A stretch of DNA of 47,265 nucleotides from Thermosynechococcaceae cyanobacterium YX3bin19 (GCA_030447595.1 JAUJON010000022.1:1-47265), one strand, 5' to 3'; shown: positions 1 through 9,513, counted from the first letter of the stretch. Numbers and translations are program-made. The notes: generated by a model from the letters alone, not told the origin.

Positions 1-33
1 GGAATTTCTACCTGGTAGCTGCTTAAGAGAAAT

Positions 34-165
34 TCATCGGTAGTACAAGGTGTCAAACCGCTCGTTGAACGTTTGCTTGCACAGGGGGCAGAAATACCGC
101 TGGCTACCGTTGGGGGCTTTGCCATATTTATGAGTGCTGGGGTGACCGCAGAGCCGACATTCCAT
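34..165 (-). pseudogene. IS1-like transposase N-terminal zinc-finger fragment
   Basis: A 43-codon minus-strand reading frame starts MECRLCGHPSTHKYGK and has two CxxC pairs (C3/C6 and C26/C29) followed by KQTFNERFDTLYYR. This is the zinc-ribbon start of the IS1-type InsA/transposase family found in many cyanobacteria. The frame then hits TGA, where family members continue, so it is a remnant or is broken at this point. The remainder would lie beyond the left edge of the window. I see no terminal inverted repeat on the right side (166-365), which otherwise holds nothing I recognise. Confidence 0.5.
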
Positions 166-365
166 AAATTCTACTTGAATGTAGATACCTCTCTACTTTA
201 CTCAACCCACCATCCTCTAATACATCATCAACAATTTGCTCTAGCTGAATTGCCTCTATTGATGATCGGCAAGGGCACTATCAAGCTCACTCCAGGAACT
301 TGGCAATCCTGAAAAACGTCAGCTACAACTGGGTAGTCTGGCTTTAGTGAGTTCTGAGAATAAAT

Positions 366-962
366 ATGACCTATCCCAATGATCCTGGAACGCCTCCTCG
401 CGATCCTGTACAACCCAATACCCCGGTCCCCCCTGGTGGTCCTCACTATCAAGAGGGTTATGTAGAGGGTCGCAGAGACGATGAGCGTTTATTTGTTGAG
501 CAGCAAAGAGCGCGGGACAACGATAGTGCAGCCCGTGGATTATTAATGGGTGTGATTATTGCCTCTCTTATAGGATTAGGTATTTTGGCTTGGTACCTGC
601 TCAATCAACGAGACGAGCAACCTATCCAGCAGATTATCGTTCCTGAAAATACCACCAGCCCTACTCCACCAGCACCACCTGCCCCTGACGTAGATATCAC
701 GGTTCCCTCGCCCCAGCAGTCCCAGGCTCCGGCTGCCGCTCCTGACGTAGATATCACGGTTCCCTCACCTCAGCAGTCCCAGGCTCCGGCTCCTGATATT
801 AATAACAATATTACCGTTCCATCCCCTGCGCCCCAATCGGGTAATACCCCCGCTACCCCAACGGGTCCCAGTGACGTCGCTCCCAGCGCAGCGCCAAACG
901 ATACCACTCAAAGTGATACTGCACCCGCTCCCGGTGAAGCTGGGCAGGGACAAGGTCAATAA
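366..962 (+). CDS. Proline-rich single-pass membrane protein, function unknown
   Basis: A 198-residue protein. Residues 1-58 are hydrophilic and start with a Pro/Gly-rich stretch (PNDPGTPPRDPVQPNTP) and a charged segment; residues about 59-79 form one transmembrane helix; the rest is a low-complexity Pro/Ala/Ser/Gln-rich tail. The tail contains two near-identical copies of APDVDITVPSPQQSQAP and a degenerate third (PDINNNITVPSP). The short N-terminal part is probably cytoplasmic and the tail periplasmic, but that is inference. I know no function. The ATG at 366 is the only good start. Low-complexity repeats of this sort can vary in length between strains. Confidence 0.75.
   Translation: MTYPNDPGTPPRDPVQPNTPVPPGGPHYQEGYVEGRRDDERLFVEQQRARDNDSAARGLLMGVIIASLIGLGILAWYLLNQRDEQPIQQIIVPENTTSPTPPAPPAPDVDITVPSPQQSQAPAAAPDVDITVPSPQQSQAPAPDINNNITVPSPAPQSGNTPATPTGPSDVAPSAAPNDTTQSDTAPAPGEAGQGQGQ
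684..791 (+). repeat. Tandem 57-bp coding repeat in the proline-rich membrane protein
   Basis: The block beginning cctgacgtagatatcacggt occurs at 684 and again at 741 (period 57 bp, 19 codons). The second copy is 51 bp long before a degenerate third copy begins at 792. The period is a multiple of three, so copy-number change keeps the frame. Confidence 0.8.
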
Positions 963-1074
963 ACCCCGACGGTACTCCCTTCCATTGCCGGAGTTCCTGA
1001 GATTGGCTGCCAAGCTCTCCAAAACTTGTAAAACTTGAAATAGTTTTGCTTGTTGCTGAGGTGCGGGTTTGCTC

Positions 1075-1938
1075 ATGAAAGTTCTGATTTTAGGGTGTGG
1101 TTATACGGGTAGTCGTTTAGCCCACTTTCTTTTAGCTCAAGGGGTGGCAGTTGTCATTACAACCCGCAGGGGTGTGGTCCCCGATGGCATGCGGGCTGCC
1201 TGCTATGCCTTTGATTACGACTCTCCGGAAAAACTAACGCTGCTACCGCCAGAGGCTTGGGCAGGGGTGACGCATGTCCTCGATTCAATTCCCCCTAATT
1301 CCCAGGGTGTTGATCCGGTAGCTGCTTGCTTCATTCCGGTTTTAGAGTCAGCCAAGCTGCGGTGGTTTGGCTATTTGTCCACCACAGGAGTCTACGGGGA
1401 TTCACAAGGGGCTTGGGTAAATGAATTAACCCCTGTGAATCCGCAAAGCGAGCGATCGCACCACCGGGTCAATGCTGAAACTGCTTTCTTGCAATCAAAG
1501 TTACCCACTCACATCTTTCGCTTACCGGGAATTTACGGACCGGGACGCAGCATGTTGGAGCGGCTGAGAACTGGAAAAGTTCGACGTATCGATAAGCCCG
1601 GTCATGTTTTTTGCCGGATTCATGTAGACGATATCGTCAGAACCCTCTGGAACTCTATGCAGCAGCCTCAGCCAGGTTCCATCTATAACGTCTCGGACGA
1701 TGAACCGACTGAACCGAGCAACTTGATTGTTGAGGCGGCCCACCTGCTGGGTATCGCTCCCCCACCAGCAATTCCCTTTGACCCGACCAGTATGAGTGCT
1801 ATGAGTGCCTCATTTTGGGAAGAATCCAGACGAGTCTCCAACCAAAAAATTAAAACGGAGCTGGGCTCTCTGCTCTACCCCACCTATCGAGAAGGACTCC
1901 GAGCTATTTTGCAAGAAGAAGCGGCTTCCGTAGCTTAG
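1075..1938 (+). CDS. NAD(P)-binding extended-SDR family oxidoreductase (YeeZ-like)
   Basis: A 287-residue Rossmann protein of the NAD-dependent epimerase/dehydratase superfamily. The nucleotide-binding motif GCGYTGSRLA lies at residues 7-16, STTGVYGD follows near residue 100, and FRLPGIYGPGRS lies in the middle. The classical YxxxK catalytic pair is not seen: the equivalent segment reads HHRVNAETAF, as in the atypical SDRs related to E. coli YeeZ, whose substrate is unknown. I chose ATG 1075 rather than the upstream TTG (1069) because the protein then starts directly at the beta strand and a GAGG lies about 13 nt upstream. It stands alone between two unrelated proteins. Confidence 0.8.
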   Translation: MKVLILGCGYTGSRLAHFLLAQGVAVVITTRRGVVPDGMRAACYAFDYDSPEKLTLLPPEAWAGVTHVLDSIPPNSQGVDPVAACFIPVLESAKLRWFGYLSTTGVYGDSQGAWVNELTPVNPQSERSHHRVNAETAFLQSKLPTHIFRLPGIYGPGRSMLERLRTGKVRRIDKPGHVFCRIHVDDIVRTLWNSMQQPQPGSIYNVSDDEPTEPSNLIVEAAHLLGIAPPPAIPFDPTSMSAMSASFWEESRRVSNQKIKTELGSLLYPTYREGLRAILQEEAASVA

Positions 1939-2048
1939 TAGAGTGGCAGTCTCAGTTCAATGCCTATACTGTGGTGGTGAGGGAATTGCGGGGGTTTAAC
2001 TCAGTGAACCTCTTGCGGTTGAATTGATGGAAAGTACTGGAGGTAAGC

Positions 2049-2279
2049 GTGACTGAATCAGGTCAAGATGAGCAGAACTCAGCAGTGATCGCCGAAGCGC
2101 CGGTATCCACCCAGGAAGCGTTTGTCGCAACGCACAGAGCCTTTACCGATCTACAGGCGATGGGAATCTCCGACTTTGATATCTTTAACGCTTTGGCTGA
2201 TTTTTTCTATAAGCGAAAAGAACCTGAGATTTCCCGCTTGATGGCAGAGGCTGCCTATCAGTGCTTTCAGCGGGAATAA
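2049..2279 (+). CDS. Small conserved cyanobacterial-type protein, function unknown
   Basis: A 76-residue protein starting at GTG with a strong GGAGG (2039-2043) five bases upstream, which decides the start. After a flexible N-terminus, residues about 25-76 look helical and conserved in style (FTDLQAMGISDFDIFNALAD, then FFYKRKEPEISRLMAEAAYQC). I see no membrane segment, cysteine cluster or nucleotide-binding motif. I recognise no function. The next gene, cdsA, starts 155 bases downstream, too far to assert an operon. Confidence 0.7.
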   Translation: MTESGQDEQNSAVIAEAPVSTQEAFVATHRAFTDLQAMGISDFDIFNALADFFYKRKEPEISRLMAEAAYQCFQRE

Positions 2280-2434
2280 GGCAGAATCCTCACCAATCGC
2301 CGCCCTGAGCTTAACCTCGTTCTCGGTGGGGTTGTCGGTAAGACGACTATACTACTTAGATGGGATCTCCTGTCTAGCGCACTGTTGCGAGCAATTCGTT
2401 CGCTTACGGGAATTTTTAGGATAAGTTACAGTCT

Positions 2435-3298
2435 ATGCCTTGGTCTCGGATCCTGAGTGGAATTGTGGCGATCGCCCTGGCACTGGGAATGATTATTACA
2501 GGGGGATGGTATTTTACCCTGGGATTTGGGATTATCATCTACCTCGGTCAACTGGAGTACTTTCAGCTTGCTCGCGCTAAGGGAATGGCTCCGGCGGCAA
2601 AAACCACTTTGGTCATGAGTCAGATCTTACTGGTCATCTCGACTCTCTCTGTAACGCTGGCAGACGCTATTTTTCCAATCGCTGGAACGCTGATTTGCTT
2701 TTACCTACTGTTTCAGCCAAAATTTGCCAGTATTGCTGACATTTCAGCCTCAATTCTCGGGTTATTCTACGGCGGGTACCTGCCAAGTTACTGGGTGCGG
2801 CTGCGCGCCTTGGGTAGTACCGGCAATAGTCTGCTCGATGGCTGGCAGCCTACCTCGACCGACCTACAAGCCTTACCCGCAGGCTTGACTGTAACCCTGC
2901 TAGCCTTTGGCTGTATTTGGGCGGCGGATATTGGTGCCTATATCATCGGTAAGTTTTTTGGTCGCACCCGTCTATCTGACATCAGTCCGAAAAAGACGGT
3001 CGAAGGTGCGGTCTTCGGAGTCATGGGTAGTGTCGTGATTGCCACTACTGGAGCTTGGTATTTGGACTGGCCGGGCTGGCCATTGTCAGGCGTTGCCCTG
3101 GGAATCCTCATCGGCATTGCCAGCCTATTGGGGGATTTGACGGAATCTATGATGAAGCGAGATGCCGGCGTGAAAGACTCAGGCCAGCTCATCCCCGGTC
3201 ATGGTGGCATTTTAGATCGGGCTGACAGCTACGTATTTACAGCGCCGTTGGTGTACTACTTTGTGACACTCCTGCTACCAATACTGCCACAGACCTAA
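2435..3298 (+). CDS. cdsA: Phosphatidate cytidylyltransferase (CDP-diglyceride synthase)
   Basis: Makes CDP-diacylglycerol from phosphatidic acid and CTP in the cytoplasmic membrane, the step that feeds phosphatidylglycerol synthesis. The 287-residue protein is mostly hydrophobic, with about seven or eight membrane segments. Near the C-terminus it has the family signature, seen as MKRDAGVKDSGQLIPGHGG followed by ILDRADS. It begins MPWSRILSGIVAIALALG. Length matches the family. Its stop overlaps by four bases the stop of the convergent DUF2993 gene, so there is no room for separate terminators. Confidence 0.95.
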   Translation: MPWSRILSGIVAIALALGMIITGGWYFTLGFGIIIYLGQLEYFQLARAKGMAPAAKTTLVMSQILLVISTLSVTLADAIFPIAGTLICFYLLFQPKFASIADISASILGLFYGGYLPSYWVRLRALGSTGNSLLDGWQPTSTDLQALPAGLTVTLLAFGCIWAADIGAYIIGKFFGRTRLSDISPKKTVEGAVFGVMGSVVIATTGAWYLDWPGWPLSGVALGILIGIASLLGDLTESMMKRDAGVKDSGQLIPGHGGILDRADSYVFTAPLVYYFVTLLLPILPQT

Positions 3299-4059
3299 GA
3301 GGCAGGCAGGACATTAATTTGACCCCAGCAAATGAGCTGGTCTGATTGCAGCTTCAGTTCTCGAACCGCAACTTCTGGACCCAAATCCAGGGTAAAACCG
3401 TGCAAATTCCTGAAGAGTAATCTCTGTGCTTCATTCTGAAATAAGTACTGAGGATCGCTAAACTGCAGCTCATGGGGACTGGCTAGCTGTAGACCTGTCT
3501 GAATGGCTAAGGGTAGGGTGCTGCCATCAGCAGCTAGAATGCTGGTACTGAACGTGAGTTGACCGGAGTCAATAAAAATTTTCTGTACTGTCATAGACTG
3601 TACTGCGGCTACTGCCATCTCCCTACCATCACTTTGCAGCCGGGACAAAAGCTCATTCAAAGCAGTAGTCAAAAGAGGGGCCTGTAGAGAGGCATTCACA
3701 GCTGCTGAATTCAGTAGCAGCCTAGCTTCTACAGGTACAGTATCTAGAAGCCGGAGAGGCTGACCTTGAATCACTTGGCCAAGGTTAATTCGAATGTTGT
3801 CCCCCGTAAGGTGAATTTGACTGAAGTGGAGACCTTGATAGACCACGTCTTTAGCCGACACCACAACTCGGTAGATATGACCGGCAAGAATTTGGCGATT
3901 GCCCCCGGTGATTTCGACCCGCAGATTTTCCGCTCGTTCTACCTGGGACTGCAGCCAAAACCGCAGGGCTGGTTCAATAATTTTGCTGATCAGACGGCTT
4001 TGAACTGGAGCAGGGCCTTTCTCAGGGGGCAAGGCTAGATGAGGATCGGTTGCTGGCAT
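3295..4059 (-). CDS. DUF2993 (LmeA-like) lipid-binding family protein
   Basis: A 254-residue protein of the DUF2993 family. The diagnostic central part is ENLRVEITGGNRQILAGHI, then VSAKDVVYQGLHFSQIHLTG and IRINLGQVIQG, the alternating pattern of the beta-rich lipid-binding fold (mycobacterial LmeA is a member). I see no clear signal peptide, in agreement with many cyanobacterial homologues that have several such genes of unknown role. The gene converges on cdsA with a four-base overlap. Lipid binding is inferred from the family only. Confidence 0.8.
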   Translation of the reverse strand: MPATDPHLALPPEKGPAPVQSRLISKIIEPALRFWLQSQVERAENLRVEITGGNRQILAGHIYRVVVSAKDVVYQGLHFSQIHLTGDNIRINLGQVIQGQPLRLLDTVPVEARLLLNSAAVNASLQAPLLTTALNELLSRLQSDGREMAVAAVQSMTVQKIFIDSGQLTFSTSILAADGSTLPLAIQTGLQLASPHELQFSDPQYLFQNEAQRLLFRNLHGFTLDLGPEVAVRELKLQSDQLICWGQINVLPAS

Positions 4060-4147
4060 AGACTAATGCTGCGATCGCGCAGTCGCAATGGTTCTTTCCT
4101 AATTTCCCTTGAGTAAGGATCTCACAACATGTTCCCTCTGGAATAGC

Positions 4148-5540
4148 CTAGGAAGTAGAAACCTTCTTCAGGCAGTTATCGCAGTGACCACAGCGTAAGG
4201 TGTTTGCTTCTGCTGAAAAGCCAAAGGCTTGTAGTAAGAATTGCCAACGGCACTGACGGGTAGAAAGATACTTTGTCATGCTGGATTCAACTGCAGCATG
4301 ATTTCGTTGAGACCCAGGAGGACCTCCGGGCTGCTGTAACGAGTAGTGGAAAGGATCGTCCCACTCGCTGACCCGACGCGTGGAGGAGCGCTAGGGCGAC
4401 GGCAGCATCTTTTAAATCCGCGAGTAACTGCTTGCACTGACCCTTGGGTTGGTAGTTTTTGCCCCAGTCGCTGGGCGGCTTGTTGCTGAGCTCGCAAGCT
4501 GTCCGCAAAAAATCTCCGCCGTTGCTGGTCTTCTGGGTCGAGCCAACCAGTGGGTTCACTCATCAGCGTAGTGCGATCGCCCGTTTTACTATCCCGGCCC
4601 GCCCTGCCAATTTCCTGAATATACTGGCAGAGCGTCAAAGGTGGGTGAAAGTGAGCAACCCAACGGCAATCAGGCTTATTGATCCCCAGGCCAAAGGCGC
4701 AGGTACAAACGACAAATGACATTTCACCCTGGAGCCAGGCTGCCTCGATGAACCGACGTGCTTCTGGACCTAGTGCCTGCATGATAGGCTGCAGTCTGGT
4801 AGCCCTGTTCACCTAACCAGGTGGCTAAGGCCTCGGCATCCCGGCGACTGCGGGTATAGATCAAGCTCCGTTTGCTGGGGGTGAGCGCGAATGAATTTCA
4901 GCAACTGCTGGCGACGCCCTCGAGGAGTCCAAGCAGTTTGGATCAGCAGCTGTAAGTTCGGTAGAGCTGAAGCAAAAACAGTCGGGTCGCTCCAAGCCCA
5001 GTACGGCCTGGATCGTTTGCTGGGTCTGCGGATCTGCTGTAGCCGTAAACGCGGCGATCGCCATCCGGGACCCAGCCGGTTTAGACTTGAGTAACGCAGG
5101 CCGAACTGCTCCCAGGCGACGATAAGCAGGTCGAAAGGTCTCTCCCCCACTGGACTAGGCAATGAGCTTCATCCAATACTAGACCATTGATTGTCAGCTG
5201 CGGCTCACAGAGACGCTGCCAGATTGCTTCACTCAGTAAAGATTCTGGTGAGAGATAGAGCAAGCGTAGTTGCCCCCGCTCTAGCGCCTTAAGCGTTGCT
5301 GGCGCTGCTGAGCAGACAGTTCACTGTGAAACTGGGCTGCGGGTAAGTGGCGTTCCTGTAATTCCCTAACTTGGTTTTCCATCAGCGCAACCAAAGGCGA
5401 TACCACCAGCGCGTTTGCAGTAGGGCCTGAAAGCCGGATTTTGTGGGTAGTATCCCGGCGATTTAACAAGCTGGCAACCACTTCCCTAGCTGAAAGACGT
5501 TGAAACTGGCTCTATACCACTGTGTTTGCCAGCGATCCAT
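4148..5540 (-). pseudogene. recQ: RecQ-type ATP-dependent DNA helicase, degenerate
   Basis: Pieces of one RecQ helicase lie in order in several minus-strand frames. EVVASLLNRRDT and VVSPLVALMENQVRELQ (about 5480-5340) match motifs 0 and Ia. LVLDEAHCLVQWG (about 5190) is motif II. AFTATADP (about 5045) is motif III. CAFGLGINKPDCRWV and YIQEIGRAGRD (about 4700-4600) are motifs V and VI. CRWQFLLQAFGF with CGHCDNCLK (4279-4148) is the C-terminal zinc-binding part. At least four frame changes separate these. Between RRDT and the LVVSP strand the sequence is shorter than in intact RecQ, and the TGGGKS of Walker A is reduced to T-KS, suggesting several small deletions. The start near 5540 (MDRWQTQWY) is uncertain. 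The gene cannot be functional as read. Confidence 0.85.
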
Positions 5541-5673
5541 TACCAATATCCCCCTGAATGGTGGGAATCCAGATTGTCTTAACCATCGTTACTGAAGGTG
5601 TTGACGTCTTTCCTATTTCATTGGGGCCCGAGAGTCAGATTTAACAATGGGTCACTAGGGCAGAGCCCAGCAA

Positions 5674-5691
5674 TTGACTGCTCAAAATTTA
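5674..5691 (+). repeat. 18-bp direct repeat, copy 1
   Basis: TTGACTGCTCAAAATTTA is identical to 6449-6466. The two copies flank most of the IS630-type remnant. Confidence 0.6.
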
Positions 5692-5743
5692 TTGCAACTG
5701 AAGAGGTGGTTAGGACAGAATCTTAAAAGACTACCCACTTCAG

Positions 5744-6517
5744 GTGAGCCTAATGCCAGCCCCACACAGTGAGACGTTCGTCAAAAAGCCCCCGCTGCTG
5801 TCCGGTGAGGGGCTCTATACCATTAGTGTAACACCCTTGATTTGTGGCTCACGCCGAGAGGCAACGGGTACCCATCCATTCGTCACTATCAATGTCCCCC
5901 TAAAATTGAAAATGGATGGAGCCCATGGGCATTTGACGCAACAGGCGATGGCGCAAGTGGGAGGGACATCAGTGACCGCACTTAAGGCGCTCAAGCGCCT
6001 TGGGTTCACGCGAAAAAAAAGACCTATGGCTACCGAGAACGGGACGAAGTCCAACGCCAAGGTCGAAGCTCGGCAACAGAGGTCGTCTTTCGATGAAGCT
6101 GACACCGAAGATTTGTGGCTGACAAGAGATTGAAGCCCGTACCCGCCAGCAGGATAGCGGGCTGGTGTAAGCGTCAAGTTTTAGCTCCAATGCTTGAGGG
6201 CTACTGCAACACGGCAGTAAATTGATTGAGACCAGGGTGCCTGTATTAAAACCGGGTCAAACAGTAGTGATTGACAATGCCAGCTTTCACAAGTCACTCA
6301 CCCTTCGAGAGTTGATTGAGCAAGCAGGTGCAAGTTGCTGTTTCGACCGCCTTACTCTCCGACTTGAATAAGATTGAGAAATTTTGGGGCTTTGCACTAT
6401 TAGACCATACAGCAATTCGAGTGCTTTTGGGATGCGGTTGATAATGCCTTGACTGCTCAAAATTTACTAACAATTTATTGGGAGTTTGGAAACCTCTCGC
6501 CGCTGAGAGAGTCTTAA
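5744..6517 (+). pseudogene. IS630-family transposase remnant
   Basis: Fragments of one DDE transposase in different plus-strand frames. VTALKALKRLGFTRKK runs up to a run of eight A (6013-6020); adding one A restores KKKTYGYRERDEVQRQ, the family's usual junction. VLKPGQTVVIDNASFHKS with LRELIEQAGASCCF (6225-6345) carries the second catalytic Asp. SPDLNKIEKFWGF follows after a one-base shift (catalytic Glu), then FECFWDAVDNAL in another frame. Much of the middle of the enzyme is missing between about 6120 and 6220. The 5' part (from 5744) is poorly matched, so that boundary is approximate. I found no terminal inverted repeats. Confidence 0.75.
6449..6466 (+). repeat. 18-bp direct repeat, copy 2
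   Basis: Same 18 bases as 5674-5691. Here the repeat lies within the 3' end of the transposase remnant. Confidence 0.6.
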
Positions 6518-6551
6518 TAGCCAAACTTCTCTTGGGTGAAAGTGAGAACCT

Positions 6552-7838
6552 ATGCAACCTGAACATCGTCACTCTGGCCTACATGGTTCTGACGCTGATG
6601 CTGCTAACTTGAAGGAGCAGCCTGAAGTTGTTGTAGATTCTCTAACTAGTCGATCTGATATGTCTCGTAGTTCTGTACACAAGTCAGCCACGTTTTTATC
6701 TCTACTCTTTGTCGGGGCGATGGGAGCCTTCCTCGGTTCCCAGCTCATGCCCTCCGATGCTCGCTTATCCCAGCAGACAGTAGCTCAATTTCCTACTACA
6801 TTACCAGGCAACACTAATCCCAGCTTTATTGCCACTGCGGTAGAAAAGACTGGACCCGCAGTAGTGAGAATTGATGCTTCCCGAAGGGTTCGAAACCGAG
6901 CTTCCAGCCCATTCAATGACCCGTTCTTCCGGCAGTTTTTTGGTCTCGATGTTCCTCAGCAACCTGCGACTCGGGTGGTGCAGGGGACAGGTTCAGGTTT
7001 TATCCTCAAATCCGATGGCTTGATTCTCACCAATGCTCATGTGGTTGCCGGAGCTAATACGGTAACGGTTACCCTCAAGGATGGTCGTACCTTTACAGGC
7101 AAGGTTCTGGGCCAGGATTCACTAACTGATGTGGCAGTCGTTAAAATTCAGGCCAATACTTTACCCACGGTTAATCTAGGTGATTCAGAGAATCTCAGGC
7201 CGGGGGAGTGGGCGATCGCCATTGGCAATCCTTTAGGACTTGACAACACCGTTACAGCAGGAATTATCAGCGCTACAGGTCGCACTAGTGCTCAGGTTGG
7301 TGCCCCTGACAAGCGAGTTGGCTTCATTCAAACAGATGCAGCGATTAACCCTGGCAATTCGGGTGGCCCTTTGTTAAATCAACAAGGTCAAGTGATCGGG
7401 ATGAATACGGCGATCATTGGTGGTGCCCAAGGGTTAGGATTTGCCATCCCCATCAATACAGCTCAGCAGATTGCCAATCAACTCATTAGAAGCGGTAAGG
7501 TTGATCACCCTTATTTAGGCATTCAGATGGCAACCCTAACCCCTGCCTTAAAAGAAAGGCTCAGCAGCGATCCAAATTCCAACATCCGTATCCGGGACAA
7601 CCAGGGGGTCTTGATAGTCGCAGTTGCCCGTAATTCTCCAGCAGCTAGAGCTGGCCTGCGTCCGGGAGATGTGATTCGCAAAGTTGGCGATCGAGCGGTT
7701 AAAACGGTGGACGAAGTCCAGCAGGCAGTAGAAAACAGTAGGGTCGGTGGCAACTTGCCCGTAGAAATTAGCCGGGAGGGTCAAGGTTTAACCCTGCCAG
7801 TCGTACCTGGTGCGTTCCCAGCTCAGGCAAGCCAGTAA
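6552..7838 (+). CDS. htrA: HtrA/Deg-family trypsin-like serine protease (HhoA/HhoB type)
   Basis: Periplasm- or thylakoid-lumen-facing protein quality-control protease. Residues about 46-63 form an N-terminal membrane anchor or signal. The trypsin-like domain carries the catalytic triad H163 (LTNAHVV), D193 (LTDVAVVKI) and S270 (NPGNSGGP). A single C-terminal PDZ domain spans roughly residues 320-415 (NSPAARAGLRPGDVIRKVG). One PDZ and the length of 428 residues fit cyanobacterial HhoA/HhoB/HtrA; I cannot say which paralogue. An alternative start is ATG 6660, just before the hydrophobic segment. Neither start has a strong ribosome binding site. The promoter must lie close to, or within, the IS630 remnant upstream. 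Confidence 0.92.
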   Translation: MQPEHRHSGLHGSDADAANLKEQPEVVVDSLTSRSDMSRSSVHKSATFLSLLFVGAMGAFLGSQLMPSDARLSQQTVAQFPTTLPGNTNPSFIATAVEKTGPAVVRIDASRRVRNRASSPFNDPFFRQFFGLDVPQQPATRVVQGTGSGFILKSDGLILTNAHVVAGANTVTVTLKDGRTFTGKVLGQDSLTDVAVVKIQANTLPTVNLGDSENLRPGEWAIAIGNPLGLDNTVTAGIISATGRTSAQVGAPDKRVGFIQTDAAINPGNSGGPLLNQQGQVIGMNTAIIGGAQGLGFAIPINTAQQIANQLIRSGKVDHPYLGIQMATLTPALKERLSSDPNSNIRIRDNQGVLIVAVARNSPAARAGLRPGDVIRKVGDRAVKTVDEVQQAVENSRVGGNLPVEISREGQGLTLPVVPGAFPAQASQ

Positions 7839-7846
7839 ATTTAACA

Positions 7847-7866
7847 AGCTCTTAAGTTCTTAAGCT
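7847..7866. terminator. Possible bidirectional hairpin between convergent genes
   Basis: AGCTCTTAAGTTCTTAAGCT folds into an imperfect inverted repeat between the convergent htrA and nitroreductase genes. It is AT-rich and has no clear T-run, so it is a weak terminator candidate. Confidence 0.3.
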
Positions 7867-7877
7867 CCCTGCCTAAC

Positions 7878-9385
7878 CTAGGGTCGACCAAGGGTGGTGA
7901 TGTAGAGAACTGCTTCATCGGTAGGAATGCCTAGCACTTCATTGACATAATCATCAAAGAACCCGCCAATGCCGCTGGCACCTAAATTAAGGTAGATCGC
8001 TGCTAAATTGAGCTTTTGGCCGAGATGTCCTGCATCCATGTGTAAGTAGCGGTAAGCACGGTCCCCGTAGTGGGAGACTGCGTTTTGCAAGTCCGCGGTG
8101 TGAAAAACCACAGCCGCTGCGTCTCGTCCTAAATCCTGCTGTAAGCATAGGTAGTGCAGTTCGCGCCGGAAGTTCTTAAACCGGATTTGGCGCAGCTCTT
8201 GAGCTTTAGGAGCATAGTAGTAGCAGCCCTCTTCCAGCCCTGTAACGCTAGAAACCGCCACAAAGGTTTCAATTAAACTCAGGTCGAAATAGTCTGGAGA
8301 ACCATCAAAACCCTGTTCAATATAATGTTGTGGCTGGTAGGTAAAGTCCAGTAACGCTTGCAGTTCCTCTAGGGTGAGGGGCTCCCCCGTATAGCGGCGG
8401 GTTGAGCGGCGCTTGAGAAAGGTTTGCTTTAAATTGTTAGGCTGATTCCAGGAAATAGGAGTAGTCGCTGTAGGAACCTTAAGGCAAAAGGGAAAGTTGT
8501 ACTTGTCTACTTGATCGTTTGACGAGGGCACAATAGCTGGTGGTGATGCTGCTTGAATTTGTGTTGCTTGATGGAAGTATTGCAGCAGTTCGCCGTCAGG
8601 AATTTTGGGGTAGTCTGTATCAACCCCCGAAGGTAAAGCGGTGTGAACTAGGGGCAGATTTTGCTGAACATTGAGTAGCTCAGCTAGGGGAACCACTGCT
8701 AACGTGCCTTCTTGATCTTCATCAAGGTAAAGCAGTTGATTCATCCCCTGATCTACAAACCCGCCAATGAGGTGGGCCCGATAGTGATTTAGAGGACAGG
8801 CTAGTTCAATATTGCCAAGTAAGTGGCCTGTATCGAGAAAAATCCGCCGGTAAGCCCGGTCTTCGTAACGCCATGCTGAGCGAAAAAAAACTGCCGTCAC
8901 CACGATCGCTAACTGGGTACTGTCTAAGTCTGTGTGCCAGCAACAGGCCTCTTGGAGAGCTGGCCAAACGTCATTGTCCCAATAGTGAACCAGCGAGTGG
9001 GACCTAACTTGGTAATTGTAGAGTCCGACTGGCAAGATGGGTGTCCCCCGGAAATTAAATAAACCTCAGCCGGGTATAACCCTCCGGCTGAGGGGGCAGC
9101 TCTCAGATAGAAGGGATTGCCACCAGGGTAAGACACCCGAGCAGTGAGGCCATAACTGCAGTGGAGAATGCGGGACAGGCGCTGCCACTGACTGACAAGT
9201 GGGTCATTACTTGGTTCATCTTGCAGGTAGTTCACGAGATCGTAGGCAGTACCCAACTTATAGTCCTTAAAAGGGAGAGGTTGCTGGCTGAAATCTAAGG
9301 CTCGGCTTTTCCTGGCTAGGGTTTGCGGGTCATACTTAGTCCGCTGATGATAATGCTGGGCAATTGATATTTGTAGTTCTGGCAT
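7878..9385 (-). CDS. SagB/ThcOx-type dehydrogenase with two nitroreductase-like domains (one frameshift)
   Basis: A flavin-dependent oxidoreductase of the SagB family in a cyanobacterial two-domain form. The N-terminal half contains LRAAPSAGGLYPAEVYL and YEDRAYRRIFLDTGHLLGNI. The C-terminal half repeats the pattern with RRSTRRYTGEPLTLEELQ and YGDRAYRYLHMDAGHLGQ, ending GIGGFFDDYVNEVLGI. SagB relatives oxidise azolines in peptide natural products, but stand-alone cyanobacterial copies have no known substrate and I see no peptide-maturation genes nearby. The frame breaks near 9042, where one G is missing from a GG run next to five Cs; restoring it joins YLIS to RGTPILPVGLYNYQV and gives about 502 residues. 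The break is probably a sequence error. It diverges from the AAA ATPase gene. Confidence 0.82.
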
Positions 9386-9513
9386 AGATACGTCATGGCA
9401 TTCAGTCCCTTTGATCTTGGCACTCCCTCCGGCAAAGGGGGAGGAAAATGCTGCTAGCTGACCCTGAAGGCATTGTTATCCAGTGCCCTAATCTCTACCG
9501 CAAAGAGTGGCTG

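Noticed and set aside
73-312. Plus-strand open frame of 79 codons at the left edge
   Set aside because: Antisense to the zinc-ribbon fragment and without family resemblance.
4459-5094. Plus-strand open frames of 67-86 codons
   Set aside because: They lie antisense to clear helicase motifs and show no recognisable features.
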